Source: Lactuca virosa
Lineage: Eukaryota > Streptophyta > Magnoliopsida > Asterales > Asteraceae
Direction: 5' to 3'
NCBI GenBank assembly: GCA_928212115.1
Contig: CAKMRJ010005745.1
Coordinates: 72,779,772-72,843,771 of the forward strand
DNA length: 64,000 nucleotides
Shown here: positions 1-10,478 of the stretch, piece after piece
Layout: the number at the start of each line of letters is the position of its first letter
Numbering within the stretch: the stretch's first letter is position 1
The notes under the pieces: generated by a model
What the model was told of the DNA's origin: nothing
Seen by the model: the letters and a program-made list of their open reading frames with translations, nothing else
The model's database searches: none
Program-made: the position numbers and the translations under genes

Positions 1-99
1 CGGCGAGTCTGTCACTTAAAACCTGTGCACGGGAAGTCAGCGTCAAGAATCGCGAAAGTTCGACGTGACTCGTCGAGGTGAGGCCCAACGCATCGAGTC

Positions 100-245
100 C
101 ATTTGGAATCAGAATTTTCTCAAAACACGAAAGTCGTCCGAATGTGTGTCTAGCTTTCAGAACATTTTGAATCTCGTCAATCGGAGTTACGGTTCATGAG
201 ATATGGCCAAAACACTGAAGAGGGGTCAAGCTGTCCAGCAACATC
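100..245 (-). repeat. Left arm of inverted repeat flanking gypsy fragment G
   Basis: The reverse complement of this stretch matches 2057-2205; the match is strongest over the ~90 bases beginning TTGCTGGACAGCTTGACCCC. The arm nearest the window edge carries an ACTCGNCGAGT-type CpG palindrome. It looks like LTR-derived sequence facing the opposite way from the right arm. Bases 246-493 hold nothing I recognise. Confidence 0.7.
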
Positions 246-540
246 ATTCTTTCTTCAAAATCCAAGATCCAAGCCTCCAATCGCTAGTTCCGCTTCCTTT
301 TCCATCCGATCATGTCATTGTTGCTGAAAAATGAAATTCTAAACTAATTAAGCACCTTTTTTTCTTTAAATGAGACAAAAACAACATAAAGTATTAAGAT
401 AATGCATGAATTTTATAACTAAATATGCCCATATCAACGACACAATGATTAAGAAGGCTGATCTCCCAAGGGTGGAGGGTAAAAAGAGAAGGTTTGAAAA
501 GGACTCAAAAAGAAGGGCTAAGAAGCATGAAGTGGTTCAA

Positions 541-792
541 GCTTACGGGGTTACAACAACACCAGCAGGGACTGCCACATGAGGTAGTCCAAAATGTAAT
601 CAATGTGGGTATAAACATACAAGAGCTTGTTGGATCTGCTCCAATTGTGGCAGAAAAGGTCATCTTGTCAATAGATTTAGAACTCCAACAAATCAAGGAA
701 CCATAATGACAGCAGAAGGGAGAGCGTGTTTTGAGTGCAAGAAGGTTGGGTATATCATGAAGAATTTTCCAAAGTTGAGGGGACAATACTAA
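541..792 (+). pseudogene. Gypsy G: gag nucleocapsid remnant (zinc knuckles)
   Basis: The frame starting near 541 encodes a C-x2-C-x4-H type knuckle (CSNCGRKGHLVNRF, last Cys lost), preceded by a CNQCGYKHTRACW segment and followed by a second degenerate knuckle (CFECKKVGYIMKN, His and last Cys lost). In gypsy elements this part of Gag binds element RNA inside the particle. The upstream capsid part of gag is not recognisable, so this is a 5'-truncated copy. Missing metal ligands show it is no longer functional. The protease remnant follows about 50 bases downstream in another frame. Confidence 0.75.
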
Positions 793-837
793 TGTACGAG
801 CATTTGTGATAGGAACCAAGGAGGTCGTCTAAGAGCC

Positions 838-1940
838 GACGGTAGTCACGGGTACGTTTCTAATCAATGATTTATATGAAAATGTGCTTTTTGATACCGG
901 TGCCGATAAAAACTATATTACTCTCGAGTTTAGGAAGTTATTAAACCATCCTCTAGTAAACTTAAGGAAGCCTATAGGGAAGAAATGGCTAACGGTCAAA
1001 TAGGTAGTACCCAGGAAGTATTGAAAGATTTTACTTTAGCATTAAATAACCGTACTTTTCTCATCAATCTCATTCCTATGGTCATTGGAAGCTTTGATAT
1101 CATCATTGGCATGGATTGGTTATCCCCTAACCACGTCGAAGTCTTATGCTTCGAGAAAGCATTACGTCTACCCTTATCGAGTGGAGAATTCTTAACCATC
1201 TACGGAGACAAACATTGTAAATACCTTAAGATTATTTCCTGTATGAAGTACAGAAAATAGTTGCAAAAAAGGTGTTATGCCTTTCTAGCCCACATTGTTG
1301 ATAGGAAATACAACAAGAGAAGGATCGAGGAGGTACCTCAGGTGTGCGATTACCCTGATATATTACCTGAAGATCTACCCAGATTACCCCCAATGTGTCA
1401 AGAAGAGTTTCAGATTGATCTAATTACCGGAGTTGCCCCAATAGCATAGTCTCCTTATATATTGGCACCGTCGGAGATGCAAGAGCTCTACAACTAGTTA
1501 CTAGAACTTCCTGACAAGGGTTTCATCAGACCAAACTTTTTTCATTGGGGAGAACCTTCCTATTTGTCAATAAGAAAAATGAATTTTTCCGAATGGGCAT
1601 TGACTATAAGGAAATAAGTAAGTTGACCGTTAAGAATCGATATCCACTTCCCTAAATCGATGATCTCTTCGACCAACTGCAAGGATCCAATTATTTCTCA
1701 AAGATCAACCTGAGATCTGGATATCATCAACTTCGAGTGACGGAAGAAGATATTTGGAAGACTACATTCAGAACCTAATACGGTCATTACCAATTGTTGG
1801 TCATGCCTTTTGGACTAACCAATGATGCGACTGTTTTTATGGATCTCATGAACTGAGTATGTAAGCCCTACTTGGAAATATTTGTGAAAGTATTCATCGA
1901 ATATATTTTGGTCAATTCAGGAACCAAAGAAGAGCATGGG
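838..1940 (+). pseudogene. Gypsy G: protease and partial reverse transcriptase remnant
   Basis: An aspartic protease with the active-site sequence DTGAD (catalytic Asp codon at 893) runs into a typical IIGMDWL segment near 1110. The linker to RT follows (FLAHIVD, then DYPDILPEDLPRLPP near 1345) and then the RT palm, with MPFGLTN at about 1804. RT is dead: the box normally FxDD reads FIEYILV near 1896, and several Gln codons have become stops (for example 1495 and 1652). Coding similarity ends near 1940, so the thumb, RNase H and integrase are absent. The text resembles chromovirus-type Ty3/gypsy pol; the clade is inferred. Confidence 0.85.
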
Positions 1941-2056
1941 TAATTAATGATATTTAGAACTAAAAGGTAATTATAATGTTTTGAATTATGTTTTATAGAT
2001 ATAACATGTTGCTAGAGCGAAATGGGGGAGAAAGGAGCTAAAAAGATGCAAAAAGG

Positions 2057-2205
2057 AAGTTGCTGGACAGCTTGACCCCTCGTCAGTGTTTTGGCCATAT
2101 CTCATGACTTGTAACTCCGATTGATGGGATTCAAAATGTTATGAAACCTAGAAAAAATTTAGGAAAAACTTTCTGTTTTGAAAAAATGTTGATTCTCAGT
2201 TACTA
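2057..2205 (+). repeat. Right arm of inverted repeat flanking gypsy fragment G
   Basis: Inverted copy of 100-245, beginning GTTGCTGGACAGCTTGACCC. The first ~90 bases are well conserved; beyond that the arms diverge, including the CpG motif (ACGGCGT and ACGACGT here instead of the ACTCG...CGAGT type). Bases 2206-2441 contain nothing recognisable. Confidence 0.7.
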
Positions 2206-2735
2206 CGGCGTGGCAAAGCTTTTAACGACGTGGAGATTTGGAAAAAAATTCGTGGACGCAAAGAAAACAGCTCCCACAAGTGTTTAGGTCAAATACGATA
2301 TATGAGATTAGCACTAAATGTGGGCCGAACCACAACTAGGCATATCCTATACATAGTATTCGTAATTATGGTTAGACCGACATACCACAAATCTTGGGTA
2401 TGGCAGTTGATAGACTAAATTCTCGAGAATCCCATAGAACTTATAACATCCCAAAGATTCAAACAAAATTTTCACGTTTAAATTCATTTCAAACATATGG
2501 TAATCATATAAAAATAGTTGAGAATATATAATAATAACATATTATAAGAGTACATAATCCCAAAATCACATGATGCGGAAAATCATAGGTGGATGCGGTG
2601 CGATCAGGCTGGGCCCTTCCCTTTCGAGCTGGAAGTACCTGAAACATAAACTGAAAACTGGAAGCACAAAGCTTAGTGAGTTCCCCCAAAATACTCTATA
2701 CCATAAATAACAGCAAGCATATATGCGTGCTTCCA

Positions 2736-2895
2736 ACCCCTTCGATCTCTTTCAACCGGTACCGGGTATATTTCAACCCCTTCGTTCTCTTTCAACCGGT
2801 ATTGGGTATATTTCAACCCTTTCGGTCTCTTTCAACTGGTCCTGGGTATATTTCAAACCCTTCGGTCTCTTTCAACCGGTATCGGGTCTATTTCA
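2736..2895. repeat. 40-bp tandem repeat, four units, in LTR A
   Basis: Four consecutive 40-base units (2736, 2776, 2816, 2856), each built around TCTCTTTCAACCGGT and ending GGGTATATTTCA. Units differ at a few positions only. Two overlapping open frames here are by-products of the repeat, not genes. Confidence 0.95.
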
Positions 2896-4070
2896 CCCCT
2901 ACCACCGCCACATAATATCATGACGAAAGATTCACATAGACATCAGGCAAATACAAGCATAACAGACAATTATCATAAAGACAATCATCATAATACAAGC
3001 ATAAACTAGTTGGTCGGCATTGGTGCCTTCGACACACAAATACAGTGAAGGAAACTCACCTCAAACTGACGATATCAAATCACACTCGGGATGTTGACTC
3101 GCGAAATCCTCACACCAGGTCACAAGTATGAAACCCTAATTAGAAATTAGGTTAATAATATAACCCGAGAGTCCAAACCCTAAATCCTGGCCTTAAACAA
3201 AATATTACTTATTCCTTGCCTAGTTGGGCCTAGCCCATGAAGGCCCAAAAGATAATCTATGTCCAAAATGGGCCTAAGCCCTAAGGCCCATCAAAGAAAA
3301 GCTTACGTCCCAACAAGGGACCAAGTTCCTAAGTCCCCCACATAGCCGAAACAAGCCCGAGGCCCAATCTAATGAGTACGCTCAACGTACCAATCAGTAC
3401 CTTCGGTATACTCACAGCCCTCACGCCATTGGGACTTCAGACGCGTACACACAACGTACCCTAAGGTACGCCCGACATACGCTGTAGTTGGCCAAAACCT
3501 CCTTCTATGGCCTTAATCAGTTAAGACCCAACGTCCAAATTTAGATCTAGACAGATTAAATTTCATTAAGCCATAAAGTTGCCAACTTTATGCTTGGCAT
3601 GTCTTAATGGGGGAAAATCTTGGATTAAACCACATTATCTTCATAAAACCACCTTCAATCCTTTCATGATTGAACTTAATCCATCAAGACTCCATTTTTA
3701 TGCTCAAGGGACGTTTGAAATACTAGGATCTAGCATTATAACCTTCAGTAGTAGCTCATACTCTCAAGAAATACTTTAAGGACCATTCTATGATGAAATA
3801 AGACCTAAAATACAAACTAACCCATGGAAGCATCAACGTAAAAGTTTTTTTACCTTCAACAAGCTAGAAATGATGAGAAACCACTGGATCTACAAGCTCT
3901 TCCTGATCCAATGCTTCTTTACAACTCTTCTTCTTCTTTTTCTCTAAGCATCACACACACCCAAACACACACATAAGCTCAAACTTTAGGGAAAATCGGT
4001 TAGGGTTTCAAGATATGACTCAAGTGGCAATGGGGGCTGAAAAGGTGATGAACATGAAGGACTTAATGAG

Positions 4071-4160
4071 ATTAAATAGGATGCAAAGCCTAAAATTTAG
4101 GGTTTGCCCCAGGCTTGAGTACGCCCTACGTACGCATGGGTACATGCAACGTACGTAGGG
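4071..4160 (-). promoter_or_regulatory. LTR A promoter candidate: TATA-like box and CpG palindrome cluster
   Basis: A TATTTAAT sequence on the minus strand (4071-4079) lies 45-80 bases downstream of an inverted repeat with 11-bp perfect arms, CCCTACGTACG at 4124-4134 and its complement at 4150-4160. More GTACG words occur around 4108-4230. The layout matches the LTR promoters of B, E and X. The TATA assignment is tentative. Confidence 0.5.
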
Positions 4161-4294
4161 GATGAGTCATCCCGTAACACGCATGCATTGGGAGTATGCC
4201 TTGTGTTTCTTGTGTATGACCGACGTACTCTCGGCTAGTCCTGGATTAATTGAAATTAGGTTTAAGGTTCATACCTGGTTGTTTGGGCATTACA

Positions 4295-4309
4295 ATTCTC
4301 CCCCACTTG
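4295..4309 (-). other. Gypsy A polypurine tract
   Basis: Read on the minus strand this is AAGTGGGGGAGAAT, immediately before the LTR start. It is the standard plus-strand DNA priming site of LTR retrotransposons. Confidence 0.85.
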
Positions 4310-4311
4310 AA

Positions 4312-5797
4312 TCAGACTTCGTCCTCAAAGTCCGTTGCCAGAAATAACTCTGGACAATGCTCCCTCATTTCTTCCTCAGGCTCCCAAGTTCACTCCGAAC
4401 CCTTCCAGTGCTGCCACTCCACCTTCACCAACTCAACAACCTTATTCCTTAAGGATTTTGTCTTCCTATCAAGGATCGCTACCGGTCTCTCAATGTAGTT
4501 CAGGCGGTCATTTACCTGTATATCCTCCAATGGAAACAGTGCGGAATCGTCAACCAAACACTTCCACAGCTGAGAGATGTGAAAAGTACTGTGAATCTGA
4601 CTGAGTTCCTCCGGGAGATCCAAATGATACGCTACACTGCCCACCCGGGCTACAACCCTAAAAGGACCAATATATATGGGGCCCAACTTGCCCCGCTTCC
4701 TGAATCAGATGACACCTTTCCAAGGTGAAACCTTCAAGAGAACCATATCCCCAACCTGGAACTCCAAGTCTGACCAGCGTCTATCTGCATAACTTTTCTG
4801 CCGACTCTGCGCTGTTTGGAGTCTACCTCGAACCTGTTGAATCATTTCAGTCGTCTTAAGTACCACCTTGGTATTCCCTATGAACCATTGATCGACCTCA
4901 CCCAACATATCCAGGTCCTAAACTTCCTCCCATATTCCCTATGACCTGTTGACCTCACCCCAACTGCCTCTGAAATCCAAAACACATGCCCGTAGCATAT
5001 TCTCCAATATCTGGATGGTCCACTCACTCTGACCATCCGTCTGCGGGTGAAAGGTCATGCTAAAATGCAGACGCGTACCCAAATCCTCATGAAACCTCCT
5101 CCAAAACCTGGAAGTAAACCGGGCGTCCCTGTCGGACACCACAGAAACCGGCACCCCATGGCGTGCCATGACCTCCCTGATATAGATATTGACCAACTTG
5201 TCCGCAGAAATGCTCTCTTGGATCATAATAAAATGTGGGCTCTTGGTCAATCGACCCACGATGACCCATATCCAATCCACTCCGTGTTGTCCATGGAAAA
5301 TTTGTGATGAAATCCATGGTGATCTCTTCCCATTTCCAAATGGGAATGTTTAACGGTTGCATCTTGCCATGAGGTCGCTGATGCTCAGCCTTGACTTTCC
5401 TGTAAGTCAAGCACCTCTCCAGATAAAAAGCTACATCCCGCTTCATGCATGGTCACCAATAATCGGGACGGAGATCTCTATACATTTTTGTTACTCCGGG
5501 ATGAATAAAGAATCTTGACTTGTGCGCCTCTTCCATCAAAACTTGTTGCACACCACCCCAGTAAGGAACCCTCACCCTCCGAAGAAGGGTTAATAACCCC
5601 CAACTATTATAATCAAAGGAAGCCACCTGTCCCACGATGCGCTCACTCTTCTGGTGCTCTTCCTTCATAGCCTCAATCTAAGCCTCCCTAAGTTGCTCTA
5701 GTAACGGGGTAATCACTGTCATCCTCAAAAATAAGTCCCTGATCGGAGCGCGACCTCCTTGCGGCTAAGAGCATCGACCACTACGCTAGCCTTCCCT
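4312..5797 (-). pseudogene. Gypsy A: RNase H end, integrase and chromodomain remnant
   Basis: Read from 5797 downward: the end of RNase H (VVVDALSRKEVALRSG), the integrase zinc-binding region (HPG motif near 5505, CLTYRKVKAEHQRP near 5410), and the catalytic core with its Asp residues (MDFITNFP, VVSDRDARF) and Glu (DGQSEWTIQILE). The C-terminal SH3-like part follows (YADRRWSDLEFQVGDMVLLK, GPFRVVARVG), then a chromodomain tail ending EDEV-stop at 4312. The chromodomain implies a chromovirus (Tekay/Del-like, inferred). It is broken: a frameshift near 5285, a deletion of roughly 40 codons around 4910-4940 and several frame changes. Gag, PR and RT are missing because the copy stops at 5797. Confidence 0.85.
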
Positions 5798-6393
5798 AGG
5801 TGATATCATCTTCATCTTCATCTTTACCTGTCCCACGTTAGCCTTCTGGATTAAATTCCAATTCTCCAAATCCACCCATGACATCATCTTCATCTTCATC
5901 TTCTTCGTTAAAAATCTTCTCATTCTTTGGGGATTTAGATAAAATAAAGATGTAATAGGTTCATTCATCATCGCTTGATAAGTTGTTGATATTACTCGAG
6001 TGGATGTAGGTGGAATGGTAGATGTTTATGGTGGTGAAGTAGGTGGTGGTGGTGGTTGTGGAATAGCTATATAATCGAAGTTTGTTGTTGAACTCCCATC
6101 ACCCATGTTAGCCTTTACGTCCTTATTAGATAAGTTCACCTTGATGTTTAAAGTTTCATCCTCCATATTGGACTTTGAATGTGAAACCTTGGGTGGTGTT
6201 ACTATCATCTTCTTAGGGTGTGATGTAATAGTTTGTTCACTAGAATTGATGTTTACGTCCATACCAAATATGTTCGCCTTGACATAAGGATTACTTGTGT
6301 CCTCGAAAATCGATTTGACAGAGGTATCCTTCCTGGGTGAAACATGAAACGAACCATGCAATGTGTCTTTTGTAGCTTCACTATCATAATCAA
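5798..6393 (-). pseudogene. S extra 3' ORF, distal segment
   Basis: Distal part of the long ORF that element S carries downstream of RNase H. It reads from 6393 downward (YDSEATKDTLHGSFHVSP), passes a proline run (PPPPPTSPP near 6030) and, in a shifted frame, an acidic stretch (FNEEDEDEDD then GELEFNPE near 5850-5910). It joins in frame with 29802-29941 once element E and its target duplication are removed, which shows the ORF was continuous before E landed. Its position matches the extra ORF of Sireviruses, sometimes called env-like. I see no signal peptide or membrane segment, so the function is unknown. It ends abruptly at the junction with A. Confidence 0.6.
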
Positions 6394-7392
6394 TGTAACA
6401 TCCCAAAAATCACAATAAATTTGAACTTTTCAACAACAACCCATTTCATCCATACAGTGTTTACAAAACCATTGTTTCAAAAGTATTATTCAAAATCACA
6501 GTATCCTAAGATCCAATGTCATAAAAACAGGGAGATGTGCACAATCATGACTTCGCTTTCCCGTGATCCACTGAAGTACCGGAAACAATAATCTGAAACC
6601 GTAAGCCAAAACTTAGTGAGTTCCCCTATAGTACCATCACACAACATAACCAACTTATATGGACCACTTTACAGGCCTTCGGCCTGACTGCACCGCCTCG
6701 CAGGGCCTACAGCATATTCGGACAGCCCCGAGTGTCTTGGCCTTCAGCACAAAGCAGTACTGCCTCAACCCAACCAAAATATGTCGAAATATGTAGCAGA
6801 CAAACGTAAACACATATCTAGCAATTACAGGGAATCATTCAGATCTACTAACCTATCATATAGCTAGCATAACATCATCCTATATACCAAGATACATAAC
6901 CTAGTGTGCCGACACTCGTGCCTTTGACCGACAGGTACAGTGAGGACAACTTACCTCTCATTCCGAAAGATAGCTGAATAAATCTCTGCTCCGAAATCCA
7001 ACTCTACTCGACACCTATTCATCAAATAGTGACAAAAATATAACTCAAAATACCCAAAATACCCTTAGGTCAAACTTGGTCAAAGTTCCAAAAATTCAAA
7101 AGTCAAACTTGATCAAGAGGGATGGGTACGCCTAAAAGAAACGGGTTGGTTGACTACGAACGCCTAGCGTTCCTGGGGAATGCCCAACGTTCGTGAGGGC
7201 TTCATTCCTTTCTTATTAATAGCTTAATCCTTAAGCTCTTTTGTGCATAATCATGATCTAACTCTAAAATAACGTCCTTAACCTTAAAGTTTCCAACTTT
7301 ATGGTGTTGCATGGCCATTAAATGCTCAATACCAAAAACCCTAACTTATTAACTCTTTAAGACATCCTAGCTCATGCATGGAAGGAACTAAG
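6394..7392 (-). repeat. E left LTR, first part
   Basis: First 999 bases of the ~2.0-kb left LTR, interrupted at 7392 by copia C. It contains GAACGC-CTA-GCGTTC (7158-7172), one of the CpG palindromes shared in style by the LTRs here. The sequence resumes at 24296. Confidence 0.85.
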
Positions 7393-8175
7393 TGTTGGAT
7401 AAGGTGTCTAAGTCCATAACTATATTTGGTATGTACTTGACCCGAGAGTAGCATGGTCCATTTGGGTTGCACTTCACCGGGACAATTTGAAAGATGGACT
7501 TTTGAGAAGAGGATAATTATGATTTATTAATATATTATAAGTTCTAATATATTAATATGAAATCATATTATTTAATTAGTATTGATCAAGAATTAATTTG
7601 GAATTAATTTTGTTATCAAAAGAGATTAATTAAATATAAGGGGTTGATTTGGTAATTCATTCATTCTTATAAAGTGAGCTAATGATCCATAGTTCTTTAT
7701 GGTGGGCTAAACCCATGTGGTGATCCATGGATACGCCATGGAGGTCTTAACCCATGGAGCATGAGGGATATGGAAGGTCATTAGGGTTTACATGGTGTAA
7801 CCCTAGTTTGCCACACTATATAAGAGACCCTAAGGCTACCAAAATTGGCACATAAGTGAACTTAGAAGAGTGCTATCCGATTTTGTGAAGCAAGGAATTC
7901 TCTCTCTAATTCTTCCAATTGTTGGTGGTGATTTGTGGTTCCATTTGAGGCATTCATATTATTGGTGCTCGGCTCTTAAAGCTTCAAGGTTTTCAACTAC
8001 ACTAAAAGGTATGTCATCTAACTACAATTTTATAGTGTAGATACTCCATTGTATGCTAGTTAGGATTATGCTTTGGAATTTTGAAAGTTTACATGTATAT
8101 TAGAGAAAATATAGATCCAAAGCATCTAGGGTTGCATGTACACCATAGGAGTGTTAGAATGCTCAAAACCCATCA
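7393..8175 (+). repeat. C 5' LTR
   Basis: Starts TGTTGGATAAGGTGTCTAAG and ends AAAACCCATCA, right before the primer-binding site. It keeps a ~56-bp stretch around 7650-7710 that the 3' LTR (23563-24290) has lost. Confidence 0.95.
7817..7824 (+). promoter_or_regulatory. TATA box of C 5' LTR
   Basis: TATATAAG in CACACTATATAAGAGACCC; the same box is present in the D LTR (30365-30372). Transcription would be expected to start roughly 30 bases downstream. Confidence 0.7.
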
Positions 8176-8176
8176 G

Positions 8177-8189
8177 TGGTATTAGAGCC
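8177..8189 (+). other. C primer-binding site (initiator Met tRNA)
   Basis: TGGTATTAGAGCC one base after the LTR, complementary to the 3' end of plant initiator tRNA-Met except one C-to-T change relative to TGGTATCAGAGCC in D. Confidence 0.9.
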
Positions 8190-9150
8190 TAGGATTGTTT
8201 TCCAATATACTTGATGCTGCTTGCTTTCAAATGCTTGAAAATTTGATTTTTTGCTGTCTGGACAGTGGATCCGCCGAGTCCACTGGGCAGATTTTCATGC
8301 ACTCGACGAGTTGGTTCATGCACTCGACGAGTTGGTGCTCCAGAGTGCAGATTTTCGAGTTTTAAGGATGGAATTGGACTAGGATCATTACCCTAAACTG
8401 TTTTTGAACTCCTAAACTTGCTTTTGATGTGGTAATGATCATGCTAATCCAATTTTAAAAGATAATTGTCAAAGTTTCATGTTTTGTATTAGTTTATATG
8501 GTTGGGCTGATTACATGAAATTTTTTTGATTTGAATTGTCTTGCTCATATGAGTTTAATTGTATCTTCTATGAATTCTTTGATTATTGTATTAGTTAAAT
8601 AATGTTTTAAATGTTTTTAATGGACTCCATAACTTGTCCTCAAGTTATGGATGTTATGAAACATGAAAGGTTTTTCTATTAAAAATGTCATTAAACTCAT
8701 ATGTTATGGACATGAAGAGTTTTGACAAGTTTCAAATCTTTCCCTCAAGTTTTGGAATTTGTAAAGTCTCACTAAATGAAACTTTAATTCCAAACCTTAG
8801 AATTTTAAAAGTTAAAATTCAACCATTATACTATTATAATATTATTGGTTTAATATATATATATATATATATCTATATATATATATATATATATATACTA
8901 TATATATATATATATGTATAAGACAAGTTGGTTTTACCGTTAGTAGACCTCATTCACAAAGCCGGTCTATAAGAGGGGTATAAATTGCCTATAAAATGGC
9001 AGTTTAATGGGTGTCCACTCTCACCCACCGCTTCCTTGACTGGTGGAGGGTCGTTAGCCAAACGGGTAGGACAAAGACTATATTTCTCATTAAAAGTATA
9101 ATGATAACTATAAAGTAACTAAACCTTTTTATAAATTCCAAATCTTAGTT
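8190..9150 (+). other. C untranslated leader, first part
   Basis: Non-coding leader between primer site and gag, split by B and resumed at 18252-18802. It holds two adjacent 21-bp copies of CATGCACTCGACGAGTTGGT (8296-8337), a TA microsatellite (8852-8920) and a block near 8930-9070 that is strongly conserved with the D leader, including a CCACCG...GGTGG hairpin. No protein is encoded. Confidence 0.8.
8852..8920. repeat. TA dinucleotide microsatellite
   Basis: About 69 bases of nearly pure TA with a few C interruptions. At the matching place D has only a short ATATATAT near 31343, so the tract expanded in this copy. Confidence 0.95.
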
Positions 9151-9712
9151 TGAAAGACCCCTTTCATACTTAACATTATTATTACTCCAAACATGCTACA
9201 TTCATATTCATAAACATATTTTACATATATCGTCTTGTTACAAATGACTGGATACAAACCGACTAATAAGATTTTCACAAAGTTTTATATATTACATAAC
9301 TTCCCAAGACTTTATACCCTAATTAAAAAAGTGATAATATTAACTAATCTACATCTTCTACCAGTACATAACTATACCGGATGCTTATCCCCTGCAATAG
9401 ATTAAACATTGAGAGGGATAAGCGGTGATACTTAGTGAGTTCAATAATAGTTACAATATAACATTATGCCATATACATATCAATATGACAGAAGCAAAGG
9501 GGGACAAACAACAACAAAGGCATATGTGTATCATATGACATGCTTTCCATATCAATCTATAATCTGATTTAATGATTTACAATCAATGAGACATAACAAT
9601 TTTCACTTGATATACATCAATAAAGCTTCAGCCCAAATGGCACAGAAAATACAATTTCGGATTATCATTTTGCTAGAATATACAGGCTTTCAGCTCTACA
9701 TATCCCTATGCG

Positions 9713-9915
9713 AATACCAGAAGTTATACGAGTCATGCTCTACATGGCCAAAGGCACAAAGCCAATACCAGAAGTTATACGAGTCATGCTCTACATGGCC
9801 AAAGGCATAAATCCGTTACCAGAATAATACGAGACACGCTCTACATGACCAAAGGCTCAAAGCCGTTACCAGAAGTTATATGAGTCATGCTCTACATGAC
9901 CAACAGTATAAAACC
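9713..9915. repeat. ~51-bp tandem repeat in B 3' LTR, four units
   Basis: Four units of about 51 bases starting near 9713, 9764, 9815 and 9865, each with CCAGAAGTTATACGAGTCAT and CTCTACATGGCCAAAGGC or a variant. The matching array in the other LTR is at 16652-16855. Confidence 0.9.
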
Positions 9916-10260
9916 AGAATAACTCAGGAAAACACATTGAACATATAACACATAACATACAATTGTCCCTAAATTGAACTCACCGTGAAATAACTGAATG
10001 ATAAAATTATAATTTGGGCAGCACTTCGCCTCTAAAAATGACTTTCTTTGATGAAACCGGGGATTTTAGTTGAAAACCGGGCCTTGCGCGGACAAAGTTT
10101 CAACTTAAAAATATTATTTTCTCGGGTCTTTGGTGCGTCGGGACTTGCTTTGGGTGTCGGGGGTGTTTCCTAGGGTTGGGGGGTGTTAGGGTAAATTGAG
10201 AGATGAAAGAGGATGTGAAAGTGTTAAAATTGTAAACAAAATTTGGAAGGTCTCGCTTTC

Positions 10261-10478
10261 TATTTATAGTAGCCTGAGGGCTCGCATTACGTTGGGCGTA
10301 ATTCTCCGGTACGCGGGGCGTACTGCCTTGCAGACCTCTTTGCTGGGTGTAACTTCGTACGTTGGGCGTACGAAGTGGATCAGCTCGGACACGCCAAGGC
10401 TACGATACGTGGCACTCATGCGAAGGAGTAGGGAGGGTGACGGATTCCGGAGCACTTACACGAGTACGCTGGGCGTAC
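10261..10478 (-). promoter_or_regulatory. B LTR promoter: TATA box and CpG palindrome cluster
   Basis: TATAAATA on the minus strand (10261-10268). Upstream of it are four palindromes: ATTACG arms (10286-10302), GTACGC arms around GGG (10309-10323), CTTCGTACG arms around TTGGG (10353-10375) and GTACGC arms around TGG (10464-10478). All share a GGG or TGG core. The other LTR repeats the layout (TATA at 17201-17208; palindrome at 17226-17242), with a small deletion and one extra GTATACTGGGCGTAC near 17397. Confidence 0.8.

Larger units (their letters stand above)
2442..4294 (-). repeat. Gypsy A 3' LTR
   Basis: On the minus strand the LTR starts TGTAATGCCC directly after a polypurine tract and ends near 2442 with a degenerate ATGTTATA where ATGTTACA is expected. 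It is about 1.85 kb. It contains a four-unit 40-bp tandem repeat (2736-2895), an inverted GTAC-rich cluster (4108-4160) and an AAAGTT/AACTTT mini-hairpin near 3575. The matching 5' LTR is not in the window, so A is truncated at its 5' side. Confidence 0.8.

Noticed and set aside
2676..2923. Two overlapping ORFs with a repeated FNRYRVYF-like pattern
   Set aside because: Product of the 40-bp tandem repeat in LTR A.
8685..8921. ORF ending in alternating Tyr-Ile
   Set aside because: It runs into the TA microsatellite; no conserved protein.
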